64,000 bases of DNA from Typha latifolia (GCA_019914945.1 CM034100.1:2183209-2247208); one strand, 5' to 3'. Counted from the first letter of the stretch, positions 22,762 to 35,691 are shown. A program made the numbers and translations. The notes: generated by a model not told the origin, from the sequence alone.

Positions 22762-24180
22762 ATGGAGAGGTACAGATCAACACAAAGCTTCAATAGAAGC
22801 CTCTATTCCAATGGAAGGCCTCCATTGCACTCCAACCCTTCTCCTTTCCTCTCTCTCCCACCAAAACCCCACCTCCGGGAACCACCCATCTCCTCCCCCT
22901 CCGCCCGCCGCAGCCACGACACCGAGCTCAGCATCTTCGACGCTGAGCGCTACTTCCGAGACGGCCAGGACCCCAGCGAAAGGTGCGACCTTTCCACCGC
23001 CAACCCACGGGACTCCTCCGTCTCCTCCATTGACGGGTATGGGAGGAGCACACGTAATGGGGTGTTTGCGACGCCGACGGCCTCCTCGGAGGCGAGCTGG
23101 AATAGCCGATCTGGGCTGTTATCCAACCCACCTGGCTCTGCCGCTATAAAGGTGAGGACTTTCCCGTCGAAGGACAAGACGAAGATGCCTTCTTCCCCCG
23201 GCCGGCGGATCTTTAGCCGGAACTGCCCCTGCGCCGGCAAGAAATCCGTCGATGTCGAGGAGAGGTACGAACCCAAGAGCCCGGCTTGCTCGAACTTGGT
23301 GGGTGCCAACAATGGCTTTGTTGTTAAGGAGCAACTCGGCTTCATTCCCAGAGAGATGAAGCACGAATTGGAGACGGGGGAGATTACAAAGGTGAAGATA
23401 ACTCCTGGTTTATCCGCCAAAGACGCGAACTATTTTGGTAATTCCACTCTATTCTCCCCAAAGAAGCCACCTTTCTCGATGGAAATGACTCAACAGATAG
23501 TAAAATCCAGAAAACCGGCAAATAATCCAAGTGGGTTCTCCTTCCCCGTCCTAAAACCAACGGCGAAGACTTCCAAGGAAGATCCCCCACGCGATTCCTT
23601 GGAGGTCTTCCACCCCAGAGATGAACCAGCGGTCTTGAGGAAGTCGATGCAGAGGCTAACCTTCTCCGGCGATGACGACGTAGCCAGCGACGCAAGCTCG
23701 GACTTGTTCGAGATCGAGAGCTTTTCGACGTCGTACCCGGCGTCGTACCGCCACCGCGACTCGCTCGAGGAGACGTCCACCTCGAGGTTCGGCGCCGGGT
23801 TCCGGCGGAGCGTGGCAGAGTCTGCGGCGAGCGAGGTGTACCCGCCAAGCGAGGTTAGCGTGGAGTGGAGCGTAACGACGGCGGAGGGGTGCTTCGACCG
23901 GAACAGCGTGGCTAACTTCTCCAGCTCCGCGTCGGATTTCGGTGGCGAGTTCCGGTTCATCCAATCCGAGCATGACCGGTTCGCTGCAGCCATGGCGAGC
24001 GACGGAGCGACGAGGAGAGGCAGCAGCGGCTCGATGCTAGGCTGTGGCTGCGAAGAGGCGGTCAGCGTTCGACCAAACTCGGTCCGATTCGTGCCGGATA
24101 AGCACCGTCCTGTTTACTCCGTCGAACCGGATCGGGTCACGAAGTTGGCGAAGCTGGGCCGGCCGGTCCAGACGAGGTAG
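22762..24180 (+). CDS. PHYTOCHROME KINASE SUBSTRATE (PKS)-like protein
   Basis: Plasma-membrane-associated signalling protein. In Arabidopsis, PKS proteins bind phytochromes and phototropins and act in phototropism and leaf positioning. A single exon of 472 aa, close to the 400-480 aa of PKS proteins. Conserved blocks are ELSIFDAERYF (55-65), ASSEASWNSRSGLL (107-120), the Cys/basic segment RRIFSRNCPCAGKK (148-161) and SVEWSVTTAEG in the last quarter. The remainder is Ser/Pro-rich and probably disordered, with many phosphorylation-prone serines. The GC-rich coding sequence contrasts with the flanks. The start is the first ATG after the TATA box. PKS1, 2 and 4 cannot be told apart from this alone. 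Confidence 0.88.
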   Translation: MERYRSTQSFNRSLYSNGRPPLHSNPSPFLSLPPKPHLREPPISSPSARRSHDTELSIFDAERYFRDGQDPSERCDLSTANPRDSSVSSIDGYGRSTRNGVFATPTASSEASWNSRSGLLSNPPGSAAIKVRTFPSKDKTKMPSSPGRRIFSRNCPCAGKKSVDVEERYEPKSPACSNLVGANNGFVVKEQLGFIPREMKHELETGEITKVKITPGLSAKDANYFGNSTLFSPKKPPFSMEMTQQIVKSRKPANNPSGFSFPVLKPTAKTSKEDPPRDSLEVFHPRDEPAVLRKSMQRLTFSGDDDVASDASSDLFEIESFSTSYPASYRHRDSLEETSTSRFGAGFRRSVAESAASEVYPPSEVSVEWSVTTAEGCFDRNSVANFSSSASDFGGEFRFIQSEHDRFAAAMASDGATRRGSSGSMLGCGCEEAVSVRPNSVRFVPDKHRPVYSVEPDRVTKLAKLGRPVQTR

Positions 24181-27100
24181 ACCGGCCGGTTCGGTTTGTG
24201 AGAACGCTGGCTAATGCCATGCAAGCATATGCAGCTAAATTGTTTGTTTTGTGAATTGTGATGGGATTTATTCTGAGTGATTTAGATGTTTGGATTACAT
24301 TTTGGTGTTTAAAGTATTATTTTGTTTAGTATTCGATCCTAGTAATAATAAACATAATTTCCTTCCAATATTTGAATATGAAAATTATTTTACACTCATA
24401 GACTCTATTTTATATTATTATGCTTTTTAAAATTTTGATTAAGTTATAATAATAAGATTCTTATTCAAACTTAGTTGTATCAAATAATAACGTTTGTAGA
24501 TAAAGTTTCTTCTAAAATTTGAGAAGTAAAGTGATTTTTATTTAAAATATAAGATATAAAATATGTTTAACTAAACAGTAAATAACCCAAATTAAAATTC
24601 ACAAAAAAAAAGTGTAAAATACTTTGAAGTATCAAGTCGTTGGTCTAGAAGAGTAGAGTGCTATCTGAGAGGTAAACTTTATTATTAATTTTTTATTATT
24701 ATTTTTTTAATCCACCTCTTTTGTTGATAGCTCAGTACTGCTATCTGAGGATAATCTCGAAAGACGAATAAAAAAGGCTGCACGTGGGAAAAATCGTGAA
24801 TAAAAAAGAATCCAAGATTAATTCGCATGTAGATAAGTTGTGTGGTGGAGGTAACGAAAAATAAAAAATCGAACCAAAACTATGCAACCAAATAATATAA
24901 AAACATATGCAAACGAGACGACGTTGAGTTTAGAAAAGAAAAGAAAAAGAAATAGGAGATATTTTATTTTATTTTTGCAAAAAGGTAAGTGAAAATTGTT
25001 GTCGGACGGTGGCGTTGCAAAGTTGCACGATATTAGATTTGTTAATCTTTTTTCTATTTCCAAGATAGGCCTACGTGTACAGCCTAACTAATTTTTAATT
25101 AGTTTCATTACGTGATTGGTGTACAAACACGTCGGTAGATCTAATAACCAATGCTCTTATCTCGTCTGTCGCATCAGCTTTTGGCATCATGAAACGCAGG
25201 GTCAAGATTGGGGCCCACAACCTAGTATTAATTAAACTAGGAGATCTTCTGGTTAAGCCAAGCTTCTTCCAACCAAACTTGGTTAACCCTGGCTAAAATG
25301 CACTATTTAATTTAATTACTCAACTGTGACGTCATCTACCCAATTCGAGAGACCCTGAAGGAGTCGGCGATTTATTTGACATAAACTGCCGACCCCATTT
25401 GAAAGTACTCAACAACGAGAACAATAGTAAGAATGTATGTATTGGATCAACATGAGCACCACATGCCTGCCTCGAGATCCGTGCGGACCTATATCTATAT
25501 ATATAATAGAAAAATTATTAAACATTAACTCTTAACATCTAGGATCGAATTAGATTTAGGCCTACATTGTCGGTCTAGTAAGACGTCATTCTAACTTAAT
25601 AATAATTTTTAAGCCTTATCAAACCAAGCTTGATCTTAAAATTAAATTCTTCTTTGCGTAGAGCTCCTCGTGAAGGGGCAGTATCCACTATCCAGTAGGG
25701 TTTAGGAGTAGTGAGAGTGTGAGACCGACCACAACCTATATGGCATGTGGCATGTCCCCCTTTTATAGGCTGGAAGTTTTCATTGGATAAATAGTGCCAT
25801 CTCTACTTGTCTATCAGGGTGACGTGGAGACCTACGAATCCACGTAAAGATTCAGTGACTGTCAATAGATCCAACAACTCATAACCCAAACTATTCTACC
25901 TCCATACTGATGACTCATGAGACACGCCTACCCATCCCTCCTCTTCCAAATTGACACTATAGTAAGTGTATTAACATTACTAGACGGTGACGATGATGGA
26001 AGGTATATAGTTCAGCGAATCAATCACATGATCGTATGCATCAACTCGTCCCATAGGGAATAGTTATAACTAAGGTTAGATCATAAACGAATTGAGATTC
26101 AGTGCGGGGCGACTCCTTGTAGGTTGATTCCGGATCATGTCCTTTTAAATATTACGATCATATGAATAATGAGTATGATCGATACTATGATGCACATCAA
26201 TCGGCACACCCGATGAGGAGATGCCGACGAGGTTATATGGGCCCCATTTCGGCTTAGGCCTTACTCAAGACCAAGAGTTTTGGCCCAACCAGAATTAGGG
26301 CAAATGCTGGATTCGCTTAGATCAGTTAGGATTGGCCTAGTTCTGGTCTAATTCATTCTATAACCGAATTGGGCCTTAATCTTTGGAGCTTTTAACCAAA
26401 AAACATAAAAGAGAAATTTTACAAACAACACCTGGTATTTTTACTCTATTACTAATAAGCCCTCATTTTTATTATTTACAAATTCAGCTCATACTTTGTT
26501 AAAAAATAATAATAATACCAAGCCACGCCCTAAAATGGTTATTAAACAAAATGGTAAGTTGGTAACGTCTTCCAAATGGAGAGGTGTTAAATTCGACTAA
26601 CCATATATGAGTATATTGTCAAATCAACTATAGTTTTAAATTTACGACATTTAAACTAGAAGATAATAATATCAAGGGAATTTTGGTCAATAGAAGAATT
26701 AAAAAAAAAAAAATGAAGCAATTCAATGATATTGACATGCAACACTAGCAGCCGACATACAAAATGGAGTACAAGATGCACTGCTTTGCCATGTCACGAT
26801 CATTTAGATAATTACGTTCTAAGGCTCGAAAGATAATCTCATAAGCTGGTCAAAGATGACAAATTTAGGTGGAAAAGTCATATATAGTTCATATTAATTT
26901 AAGCGAAATATAACGATATCTTATTCCTGTCGTCTTCCCTAGAGTGTTCTTTATCTCTTATGGTTGCATACTAACTATATCTTTAAATTTATATAAAGGA
27001 TAGAATTGAGTTTGGTGTGAAATCCTTTTCCATATTCAAAGTATGCTGTTGAGCGAGAACTAGCAATTAAATAGATATAAGGTGAATTAGAAGAAAATAC

Positions 27101-28100
27101 CGGCAAAGATTTGTTGGTCCAAACCTTTACATTACACTATAAAGTATAATAACTTTATATTATCTTAGTTAAGCATCACTGTAATGAGTTTAATTGAACA
27201 AGTGAAAAAGGAAGCACAACTAAGAAACCCATAATTGATTCTAATGGAGAAGGAAATGGGTTTCATATTGGTGTCAAAATTGCAAGGATTGCTATCCAAC
27301 TGCAATTGGTTTTTGATTCATGTGAAAGAGGAAAGGTTTTTAAAATCACTTTGAGACTATGCAAGCATGTGAAGAGTCACAAGTGTGACAAGTTGGATCA
27401 AAAGGTGAGATTCTTGTGACCAGGAAAGAAGCTTGACAGCATCACGCAGATTACTTGTTCGATTATCAAGAATTTAAGAAAGAAAAGGGTCTTAAAAGTA
27501 GTTTAAATATGAAGAATAAAGCGTCCAACTTCTCGTTTAGTTGAGAATAGCAGGAATGTCATCGTTCTACATGTTAGGAAAGCAGGAAATTTCAGTAGGG
27601 TTTTTAAGTGCACTGCAATGGACTGAGAATAATACAAAGTCATGGATGAAAGTTTCAGCCAGAATACAATCTAATGACAAAATCTTAGTTGATCACCATG
27701 GAAAGTTACATAACGAGCTCAAATTCATACAAGCAACAGTAATTTAAACAGCAATAAAGCTATATTTTAGTTGATCACCGCAACGGAAGTTTGAACACAG
27801 GACTTGATCATATGGTTTATCCATTTATCAGCTCTGAAACTGAAACATGACCTACAACCCTATACTTTACCAAGTCTACTGAGATGCATCCCAGAGCCAT
27901 TCTTCCAAGAACTCCTCAGGAGCATGCTCTAAGATATATAGATATGCTCTAAAAGGTAAAAAAAAATAAAGAAAGAAGTACAGTACAACTAACTGCAGGG
28001 AGGAGATCACCTGAACCCAGATTTAGAAAATTATACTCCACTGCATGACTACATGATCCAATCCCCTGGAAGTTCATCTGGCGTAGGACGTTTTGGCTCT
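24181..28100. other. Long AT-rich intergenic region, no gene; possible old repeat fragments
   Basis: About 24240-25080 is AT-rich filler. About 25440-26400 is less AT-rich and looks like dispersed repeat sequence, with retroelement LTR-like composition, but I found no matching second LTR, primer-binding site or polypurine tract. About 27190-27750 contains open stretches (for example 27541-27747) without family resemblance. The last 100-200 bases are the 3' UTR of the EIL gene on the minus strand. Confidence 0.45.
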
Positions 28101-30002
28101 TCAGAAGAACCAGTTGGATGCGTCCTGCTTCTGCACCGACTCCCCCATTCCTCTGTTCAATGAATCAGGGTAATCCATGGCAGACATGTTGAAGCCAGAA
28201 CTGAATTTATAGTCAGCAGTGCTCATCTCAGCGCGTTGGTTCCCAAATTGTTGCTCAAGTGGTGTCAGGTCCTCGCGGATAAAGTACTGCGGTGGCTGCT
28301 GCTGAATTAAGTTGCTCATCTCTTCAAAGATACCATCGCCGATAGCACTTCCCTGCGCGAAGAAGTCCTCCATTTGAATTCTTGGCTGAAGAGGATCAGG
28401 TCCATCTATAACAGTAAATCCATCCTGATCTAAATTCTTGCCTGAATTGGCATTGCTATCATACAGATTCATCAGGTCACTGATCGACTTCTCCCCATCA
28501 GCAGGAAGACTGAAATCAGAAATATTGACAGGATTGACGCTAGACCCAAGTCCACTCGGATTTGCCTGTGTATTATAAGTCACAGAGAAGATGGGTTTGT
28601 TCTCAGGCATCTGTATGGCAGTGGCTGAACCCCCGGTACTTTGTGAAGGATTATTCTGATACTTGCACATGTACTGATGACCATTCCTCGCATTCCTATC
28701 CAGAAAACCAAGGTGGAAATCATTGTGTGGGCACTGCAAATTATCACATGTATAGACACGTTTGTCCAGAAAGAGTTCAGGATCACAAGCACTTCTCTTC
28801 TGGATAAATTCCGCATCACTCTCCTCCTTTATCGGAGATGGTAGTACAAATTTCTCATTGTAAGGATTCCCATCTGCAGCAGCTTTCTGGTTTAGTATAT
28901 CATTGCTCTTGCAATCATCGACACCTTCAACATCATACTCACTGCAGCTGCTATCAAAGGATATGGCCCCCATGGTACCAACCCCTGAGGGTGGGGGAGG
29001 GCAGGCATCTGGGTGGAGATTCATGTACAACTCCTCCTCCTGCTTGACCACCGCTAGCCATGTCGAACTCTCTTTGGCAGTCATTTTGTCCTGGAGGCAC
29101 TTCGACTGCCTCACAAGCCTACGGATCTTCTCGATATCAGGAGACATGTGCTTGATCACAGCAGTGAGGACACTAACCTTCCAAGCCTTCTTCAGATCAT
29201 GGGGCTTCTTATACGGCGGAGGCCCTTGATCTTTTGGTATACCCAATTGAGGCCACCACTCTTCGCTACCTCTTGGCCACCATGGTGGAGCAATTCCCTT
29301 CTCAAGAGGGAACCTTCTTTGAGGAGGATCACAGTGTTGCATGAGAGCAGATAAGAGAGAGCCCAACGTTGTGTCCTGCAACTCCTGCAGCGAATGAGGG
29401 CTTGCAGTGCCCGAGTTCATCTCGCTGTTAGATCCAGGGATGGTATTATCAGCTTGGTATTTAGCAATAGCCGCAGGACCATTTCGATCAAACCGAACTT
29501 TTTCTTTCCACCAGCCTCTAAGATTATCTGAGGCACCACTGACAGGCTTGCCTTTCTCAGGGATGATCCCATAAACAAAGCCTTGCGCCTTGCAAACCTC
29601 CATCATCTTCAACATGTACTTGAGGATCCCATCCTGAGCACGGGACATCTTCTTGCGGCGTGCCTGTTCTTGGGACTGCCGCTGCTTCGAAGCGTCCCCC
29701 TGATCCTTGTTCCTGTTCTGTTGCTGCTCCTTCAATCGCTTCAGCCGCATACGGTCCCTCCACATGCGTCTCTCCAGTTCTTCAATGTCAATATCTTCGT
29801 CGCTCTCTTCATCAGCAGCCTCAGCAAAGTTATCCGGTGGAGCGTCCACTAGATCTCCATCAACCATAGAGGACTCAGCTGTGGAAGGCTGACGAAAGAG
29901 AGTGCCAAAATTTATATTCTTCTCGTTGCTAGATGGCATAAGCTGCACAAAGTTGTGGCCTCCGGGATAAACCGTGCTCTCCATTAGTAGCCCACCCATC
30001 AT
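28101..30002 (-). CDS. ETHYLENE-INSENSITIVE3-like (EIL) transcription factor
   Basis: Nuclear master regulator of ethylene responses; in Arabidopsis it is degraded through EBF1/2 and stabilised when ethylene is sensed. One coding exon of 633 aa. The start [18 protein letters not shown] is chosen over an ATG four codons earlier because it matches my memory of the rice EIL1 N-terminus. The acidic stretch is at 62-75 ([13 protein letters not shown]). Basic region [16 protein letters not shown] is at 78-93 and a second basic block, [20 protein letters not shown], at 111-130. The conserved [16 protein letters not shown] and [14 protein letters not shown] blocks of the DNA-binding domain end near residue 330 ([12 protein letters not shown]). 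The Gln/Asn-rich C-terminus is presumably the activation region. The lack of introns in the coding region is normal for EIN3/EIL genes. Confidence 0.97.
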   Translation of the reverse strand: MMGGLLMESTVYPGGHNFVQLMPSSNEKNINFGTLFRQPSTAESSMVDGDLVDAPPDNFAEAADEESDEDIDIEELERRMWRDRMRLKRLKEQQQNRNKDQGDASKQRQSQEQARRKKMSRAQDGILKYMLKMMEVCKAQGFVYGIIPEKGKPVSGASDNLRGWWKEKVRFDRNGPAAIAKYQADNTIPGSNSEMNSGTASPHSLQELQDTTLGSLLSALMQHCDPPQRRFPLEKGIAPPWWPRGSEEWWPQLGIPKDQGPPPYKKPHDLKKAWKVSVLTAVIKHMSPDIEKIRRLVRQSKCLQDKMTAKESSTWLAVVKQEEELYMNLHPDACPPPPSGVGTMGAISFDSSCSEYDVEGVDDCKSNDILNQKAAADGNPYNEKFVLPSPIKEESDAEFIQKRSACDPELFLDKRVYTCDNLQCPHNDFHLGFLDRNARNGHQYMCKYQNNPSQSTGGSATAIQMPENKPIFSVTYNTQANPSGLGSSVNPVNISDFSLPADGEKSISDLMNLYDSNANSGKNLDQDGFTVIDGPDPLQPRIQMEDFFAQGSAIGDGIFEEMSNLIQQQPPQYFIREDLTPLEQQFGNQRAEMSTADYKFSSGFNMSAMDYPDSLNRGMGESVQKQDASNWFF

Positions 30003-30066
30003 GACAAACAGCACAAATGATCAGGTCTAGAGATAAAGAGATTTGAAAACGGCTGATTAATTGTCC

Positions 30067-31560
30067 TGCAAAGAAAGAACATAAGAAATATAAATTAGAG
30101 GATGACATACCGTATGGAACAAGGAACACATCTAACAACAGTTAACAAGTTAGTTTAAGGAGAAATATGCATCAAACAAGAGAACTTATATCTATCAGTT
30201 TTGAGATAATATAAAGAAAATCAAAAGGATTCTCTCCTTTAGATATGCAGTAGAATAGGTCATCACCAAAGCCCCTTTCGAAAATTTATTAGTTCAGATG
30301 AAATATCCCGGACATGGAACCTCGAGAAAAAGAATTGCTACGAGGGGAAAAATGTTTACACAGGTAGAGTAATCTCTGAACTAAATTAGTGTTAACTTCG
30401 GCGATAACATTGGGGACCTTCTCATAATTTGTTATGAGAGAGACTAATTACAAATTAAAAATGATACACAAGAGTCGACAAACATTAGAGTGAGCTTCAA
30501 AAGAACAGAATCACTTTCTTTGAGCACCAATTTTAGGCAACAAAAGCAACCAGAGGAAATAAAAATTAAAAATTAAAAAGAAAGAAAGATCCCCCTACCA
30601 TCCCCAAAAAAGAAGCTAGATAGGTTCCAAAAGAAGCTTCGGCAAAAAGGGTTGAATTCATTTAACCATTCACTCAAGAACAATAATTATTCTAAAGAAA
30701 GCACATGATGATGTAAAAAGAATCACAAAAAGCTAGCAAGAACATATAATCAGAAAGAAGAGTCTTTATTAGGATTTGTAGGAATAGCACAATAAATAAT
30801 TCATTCTTCTGCACCCAAACAAAGCACCACCCAAATCATAGCTAACAATAAATAGAGCAGCAATAATAGAAATGAAGCAGATCTGACTATATCTAGAACA
30901 AGGAACCAAATGAAAGAAAAGAGCATCTCAGAAAGGGAAGCATGAAACAAACTCTTTCGACAATATTGCCTATAATTTAAAGAAAATAAATCCATCGAAC
31001 CTATTCCTCTATGAATTTAATTACAAAGGATAAATAACTTTGTAATCGATTGCAGCTTTCCAAATTAGACGATGGATCTGATCAAATGATACAATACCGA
31101 GAAGTTTCCCCTAGAATAAAACCAAATCAAAAAGGCCCAAGACGAGAATAGAAGTATCCGACACCAATTCGTCTTTATCCTCCACTCCGCAGAAACCGAA
31201 ATACTTGGGCGTAATTAATACATAACAACTGCAACGCTTGGGTGGAGATCAACACATAAATTTAGGTAAGAATACGAGCTTTACGCAGTGGGATATGCTC
31301 ATTGAAGGCCAAACGACCGACCCAAAAATCAAAGCTTTTCCCTCTAAACACCATGGAAATGATCCAGATTCAAAAACCCAAGAGAAAAAGTAGAAGGACA
31401 AAAAAACGGAAAACAAAGTGAACAAAAAAAGAGACCAAGATGGGAGAAGGAAGAAAACAAGCGACTGTAGCAGAGAAGGAAGCTGAAACACCGAGGAAGC
31501 TCTGAAAGCAAGAAAAGGAAACTATAGAGATCAAGATAACAAAAGAGAGTGGACGCACAG
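30067..31560 (-). other. Probable 5' leader intron of the EIL gene
   Basis: Upstream of the EIL start on the minus strand, a good acceptor (pyrimidine-rich GTTCTTTCTTTGCAG) ends at 30067, 65 bases before the ATG. A donor, AAG then GTCTGTG, lies near 31560, just after a GAAGAAGAAG-rich stretch (31561-31620) that would be the untranslated first exon. The roughly 1.5 kb between is AT-rich with no gene. The boundaries are inference. Confidence 0.5.
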
Positions 31561-31639
31561 ACCTTTTCTTCTTCTTCTTCTTTCCTTCTTTTTTCCCCCC
31601 CTTTCTGGGCTTCTCAAGTTGTTACTCCATTAAACCTTT

Positions 31640-34600
31640 GCCAGGCTCTGAAACAACAGAGGAGATAAGAGAGAGAAGAGGAAGGAATGGGATTAAAAGA
31701 TGTGGGCTTGGGAGCAGGGAGAGAGATAAATATAATAAAAGAAGGCGAAGGTGGTATCTTCTACTACTACTACATTACTACTTCTCTCTCTTCTACGTTT
31801 TGGTGGAGGTGGGGGAAGCGAGCATGTGATGGCGATGGTGTCGAGTAGTGAAGGCGGTAAAAATAGGTAGAGCGACAGGTAAACGCGGCTTAGAGCGTAC
31901 TTTTTAACCGCGATACTGGGAAGAAAGAGGGCGTGGTAATGTCGCAGACAAAGCGTTAGATTCGCGCACAAACGTGCAGAAATTGTCTCGCGGAGGTTGC
32001 CTGCATGAATTGAAGGTTCGGTTAAATTACCATTGTGCCCTCTCGTATAAGTCCCTTTTTCTGGAAACAAAGTCTACGAAAATTATTTACGCGTACCTTA
32101 TAGAAAGTTATAATGTACGTCCCTGATCAGAAACATACATAGAGTATTTAACCCTGCATTTTGAAAAATATTTTAGGAAGTTTGATTCTTTATTATTCAC
32201 ACTCTGTTACGTAGATATAGATGTAAAATAATATGAACACGACGTATAGCGTATTTGGTTAATTTTCTTTTAAATGGTCAATTTATAAGGTTAGCTTGGG
32301 CATGGGAGGGCGGTTTTCACAAAACCACGGAAGAAAACCAAGGCTAATCCAGTAAATTCGAAACAGTAACTTTCATCAAATTCAGTTAATAGCGCGTTCG
32401 GAATCCGTAGCCGCCTTCTAAGCTATAGCACTGTGAGCCCTCCACCAGAAGCTATCCCATCCACACGTCCTTGCCTCCAATAAATTCAGAATAAGATAAT
32501 TTAATTAGTTATTCCCATGTAATTATAAATTTTGAGGGGTTCTTATCGTGAACTTTATTCAACGCGGTCTCATATAGCCTCATCGGTGGTCACGTGGTCT
32601 ACTATTCTCCACAAAAGATACCTGATAATTAACTATTAATTAAAGTTTTTTAATTGCAATGAGTCGGTCAAAATTTTATCTGGCTGTGTGTGGGATGGCC
32701 GGATGACGGCCTTTGGCTATCGATTAGATCTGACCCGTACGATGTCAGTACGAACCGATCGCAGCCGTCCATCGTGTCTCTTGACTCAAAACTCCCCCAT
32801 CACTGGCATAAATATTGGACGGTTCCTATTCGAGTCGTCGCTATCCGGGATAGCATAACCCAGCTGGATAGCGGATATGATATATAGCGGAGTATCCGAG
32901 TTGGCCAAGTGGTTAACCTGCGCACTTAAAGGCGCACGGATGTAAATGAGGTGATGTCGGCGTTGAGGCTTAATCTTTATCCCTTTTATTTATTATATCC
33001 GCTGTTGCATAAAAAGTATCTATCTGGATTCTGGATTCTGGACTCTGGAGGGAAACTTAGTGACACGACAAATTGGGTAACTTAGTGGTGCACGATAGCA
33101 GGCTTTTCTTCGTGCGGGAGGAATTGAACGGCTAAGGCTGTAAGGCATCGGTGCCGAATAGTAAGTAGGACGGGGATAGCTCGTTTTATGTACCACGGAT
33201 AAGAACGAGGGGGGCGTTCCCTAACTAATGGGAGGACGCCACCTGGGGCAAGTGGGAAACTTTTTTTGCGGATTTTTGCAAATGTTTTCTGTTTGGAATA
33301 AATTGATATTCTATTCGCAGGATAAAACGTGAAGCTTATGGCCCAAGCTTCGTGAGGTTTTACTATAATATAGCAAGCAACTTGTACTGATGTTAATGAC
33401 TAGTTTAATTAAATATTGTTGGCTGGTTAATCGTCTGCCAAATCTAGTATACCAAAGTGGACTTGGATCCCCTTCTCTTTTTCTTTTTTTTCAAATTACT
33501 CTGCACTTAATATATGGCCATTTGAGCCACAGTTGAAAGGAATCCATGATTGGTTGTGTTTGTTTGAAGAAGCTTCTCCTCTAATATTCCAATCAAACAG
33601 CAATGAAAACAATCACTCTCGTACTCATTAAATTTACCCTGTAAGAGGAAATAAAGCAAATATTGAGAAGTAAACATATGGCAAATATCAGATAAACACA
33701 TCTTGCATGAATGGACCCACCTAAGTTGGCATGAAAAAAATTTGCCAACCACAAGGATAACGATAGTGGGACACAAATGGGCATGAACAATCCAATACCA
33801 ACCATAACTATAACTTCTTCTCACATTGGAGGAGAAAAATATTTTACAGTTTGTCCCTCTAAATTTAGCTCTATCTTTTTTGGTTCCAATATTGCTTAAA
33901 ATTCCTTGCCTTTTCCTTGGCTCAATGCCCCAAACTATATAACTTGGATTAGTAGCACATGCGATGGTACTTAGAGAGAAGAAATGTTCACATGTTTGAA
34001 GGCACAAAGAAACAAATGCATGTGTGAGAGATAAAACTAATAGTGGGATAAATAAGGGTACGTCGGGCTTGTAAGCAGCGGGTATCTAGGGATTTGCCTC
34101 GTAGATTCTGGGAGATCTGGGGAGATTTGGGGGTGTTGGTTGCTCTCCCTTGGTCTTAATTCGTTGCACAATTGCAAAGCTTTTGGGACAGCAACCCTGG
34201 GGATTCTAATTCAACAAAGCCATGTCTCATGAGAAACTATAGACAAAACTGAGTCCATGTTCAACCCCTTTGGGAGTCAATACATCATCATCATCATCAT
34301 CATCATCTAAGAGTTTGTTGTTGTCATGCATGCTTGCACAACATCCAACTTACTATAAGCCCACTAATGATGTTAACATTATATAGATTGGGCTACTTAT
34401 TGGGCCAATTTAGTTGGCCCATTTTACAAAGTTACATAAATACATTAATGCATACATACATATATACATACACCCATGAATCCATGTTGGTTGGAATTGA
34501 ATGTCCTTAAAAAAGGTCACAAGTGAGGGATGAACAACAGAGGTAATTAACCCCACAACCACTAGAATACTGCAGACAGCGATGCAGCACTGAGCACCCA

Positions 34601-34670
34601 CCGTCACTTTCTTAATTCCTCTCACGCTTTGCACACCAAAGACATCAAACTTCCAAATGATCAATTGCAA
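31640..34670. other. Intergenic region between EIL and the nsLTP-like gene
   Basis: It contains the EIL promoter (31640-32100). A short tRNA-Leu-like fragment lies at 32893-32940 and a (CAT)n run at 34283-34307. The open frames at 33507-34007 and 34410-34670 have no family resemblance. Otherwise I see nothing. Confidence 0.5.
34283..34307. repeat. (CAT)n microsatellite
   Basis: About eight uninterrupted CAT units in intergenic DNA. Confidence 0.9.
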
Positions 34671-34680
34671 TTATACAATA

Positions 34681-35406
34681 TTAGTTATGAAAGTTAATTA
34701 GAAGATTACAACGAGGATGGTACAATGTGATAGCTAGAATGAAGAAGAACGTCGACAGACTGCTGCAGGTTCTATAGCTCAAGCCGCCGCCGCCGCCGTC
34801 GCTACAAGGAGGAGTCGCTGCTGCTGCCGCCGCCGCCGCCGGCGGTGGCATTCGCGATCTTGTCGGAGATTCTGAATATTATACAGCAAAGTCTTTCAAA
34901 TATCTAATAAGGATTCAAAAGAAAAATTAAAAGTTTCTTACCCGCGGGTTCTTCTGGCCCTCCACTTGAAGGAGCTACATTCGCAACTGGAACTCCAAGA
35001 ACTGCACGTATGCATATGCGTCAATTCGTATGTACATATAGAAGAATTAGTGTTGATCGTGTCACGCACCTGCACATAGGTTTGCCGGCGGTGCATGAAC
35101 ACGGCAGATAGTAGGAAGAATGAGGACCTTGATGACGTCGATTTTTACGCCGAAATTATCGTAGCCACCGATGAGCTGGCACAAGCAGATTGGCTCGTCG
35201 TTGAGGACGCCGGCGAGATCGGAGCAGCATCCCTTCTCGGGTCTCGTTAGGTTACTGCCGTCTTCTACATATGTCAAACACTTGGACAAGTTTAGTAGAG
35301 CAGTTTCGCAGTCGAGGGCCGGCGCCGGCGCTGGTACTTGTGCTTGTAATTGGCATAGGATGGAGAGGAGTAGGAGAGGGATGAGCGTTAATGGAGAGCT
35401 TGGCAT
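34681..35406 (-). CDS. Non-specific lipid-transfer-like protein (LTPG/xylogen type), C-terminus uncertain
   Basis: Secreted, small Cys-rich lipid-binding protein. Exons in transcript order: 35406-35070, 35001-34942 and 34871-34681, for 195 aa with canonical GT-AG splices. Residues 1-22 are a signal peptide (PLTLIPLLLLSILCQLQA). The eight-cysteine pattern follows: C in LDCETALL, C in SKCLTYVEDG, CC in KGCCSDL, CLC in PICLCQLI, C in PTICRVHAP and C in NLCAG. The CLTYVEDGS and KGCC motifs are typical of GPI-anchored LTPs of the xylogen/LTPG group. The tail begins VLGVPVANVAPSSGGPEEPAG, then an Ala/Gly-rich low-complexity stretch, then a hydrophobic STFFFILAITL that could serve as a GPI signal but is followed by 16 unusual residues. 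The other frame of exon 3 reads ISDKIANATAGGGGGSSSDS and stops, which looks more natural, so the last exon needs transcript evidence. Confidence 0.8.
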
Positions 35407-35691
35407 CTTTGAGGTATTATTGTACGAGCTCGAGCTGGAAGGCTGGAAGCCTTTTCCTCCTCTGCTTTATGTGATGCGATTCTAGTGGAAAGTAATACAA
35501 TATAAATATATAATACATCTATTCACATATTTGCATATTAGCCCTTCAATTGTGCTCTTTTCTTGCAGCTATCCTCGGACATTTGCAAAAGAGAGCCTCT
35601 TTTCGTATAATAGACGAACCCGCTTCCACTTATCGGCTCCCCCTTATTTCCAATCTCATCTCTGTGGAGAGGTATAGAGAGGAAACCACCG
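35407..35691. promoter_or_regulatory. Compact bidirectional promoter between nsLTP-like and MOS4 genes
   Basis: Only 285 bases separate the two divergent start codons. An AT-rich block near 35490-35510 (AATATAAATATATAATA) could act as a TATA region for the minus-strand gene. The plus-strand side has no TATA box, as is usual for housekeeping splicing genes. Confidence 0.6.

Noticed and set aside
22928..23993. Several minus-strand frames opposite the PKS-like gene
   Set aside because: GC-rich coding DNA opens antisense frames; none resembles a known family, and the plus frame has conserved PKS blocks.
25440..26400. Possible solo LTR of a retrotransposon
   Set aside because: The composition suggests it, but I found no TG...CA ends with a target duplication and no second copy.
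27541..27747. Open frame in the desert before the EIL gene
   Set aside because: Short, isolated, without promoter, splice partner or recognisable motif.
28562..29869. Plus-strand frames opposite the EIL gene
   Set aside because: They are shadows of the single long EIL exon, with no conserved motifs.
33507..34007. 166-codon minus-strand frame
   Set aside because: No family resemblance; the translation looks random, with many Cys, His and Tyr, and there is no promoter.
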